From: Bacteroidota bacterium
GTDB taxonomy: Bacteria > Bacteroidota > Bacteroidia > Bacteroidales > FEN-979
Length of the DNA: 64,000 nt
Direction: 5' to 3'
NCBI GenBank assembly: GCA_026391835.1
Contig: JAPLDF010000008.1
Span: forward strand, 34,606-98,605
This document shows, piece after piece, positions 63,869-64,000 of this stretch. The notes below the pieces were generated by a model. That model did no database searches, was not told the DNA's origin, and saw only the letters and a program-made list of their open reading frames with translations. Within the stretch, counting starts at the first letter, position 1, and each line of letters begins with the position of its first letter. The position numbers were made by a program, and so were the translations under genes.

Positions 63869-64000
63869 TCAAGGGTTAAAAATCAAATAAATAAACGCGG
63901 CAGCCAACTTACCGAAAACATGAACAAGAAGGCCTTTGGCTGATCGCACTTTACTCGCTCTTTGAAAATCTGTTTTTTCAATCAACCAATTGAACCATCC
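63869..64000 (-). CDS. C-terminal end of a gene entering from the right
   Basis: A minus-strand frame is open from the window's right edge to TGA 63871-63869 (43 codons). It reads WFNWLIEKTDFQRASKVR and ends GLLVHVFGKLAAAFIYLIF-NP, a plausible membrane-near C-terminus. Its 3' end lies seven bases behind the pentapeptide gene's stop. The protein cannot be identified from this piece. Confidence 0.45.
   Translation of the reverse strand, partial: GWFNWLIEKTDFQRASKVRSAKGLLVHVFGKLAAAFIYLIFNP

Overview
The window looks like a chromosome segment of an environmental member of the Bacteroidota. At least seven genes encode very large exported proteins ending in a type IX secretion (T9SS) type A sorting domain. 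PKD-like, Ig-like, FISUMP and 3-coathanger-stack modules typical of that phylum are frequent. Several start regions carry the Bacteroidota promoter pattern TTTG-N19-20-TAnnTTTG. No ribosomal, tRNA, CRISPR or plasmid genes were seen, and the T9SS machinery itself is not here, so genus cannot be told.

Layout. 1-2.2 kb: an exported protein running off the left edge (with an apparent frameshift next to its start) and phosphatidylserine decarboxylase. 2.4-24.8 kb: a surface-protein island with a Big2/FN3-like/PKD adhesin, a Ycf48-like propeller, and a tight minus-strand run of giant proteins. These are a Kelch/beta-helix/dockerin/cohesin protein of 1990 aa, a four-cohesin/Ig/SLH/RHS protein of 2201 aa, an RHS-repeat/PKD/coathanger protein and a coathanger protein. 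25-33 kb: a FISUMP paralogue cluster (three tandem minus-strand copies, one large plus-strand copy, one Lcl/DUF1566-type relative) littered with decayed copies, a broken TMEM175 gene and insertion-sequence-like remnants. 33-52 kb: mostly small housekeeping or stress genes (AHSA1, VOC, lipocalin, isochorismatase, AAA ATPase, UspA, MarR-pirin, HepT/MntA toxin-antitoxin, YdeI, an ECF sigma/anti-sigma/lipoprotein operon) with gene relics between them. 52-64 kb: a further T9SS cargo, TfoX-N, an aldo/keto reductase, a radical SAM protein, a 1706-aa beta-helix/FN3 T9SS cargo and a pentapeptide-repeat protein.

How it fits together. The dominant theme is cell-surface display: repeat-rich T9SS cargo, plus a putative non-cellulosomal cohesin-dockerin pair encoded side by side. 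The second theme is genome erosion. At least six gene remnants (TMEM175, two FISUMP pieces, a flavodoxin-like NADPH oxidoreductase, an SDR, a 5'-shortened DUF3667 gene) lie in intergenic DNA that also carries two families of short dispersed repeats, one resembling IS21-family ends. The best candidate for a new system is the 8.3-24.8 kb run. In it, one exported protein lacking a T9SS signal carries four cohesins plus SLH domains and an RHS barrel, and its neighbour carries a dockerin, a cohesin-like domain and a T9SS signal.
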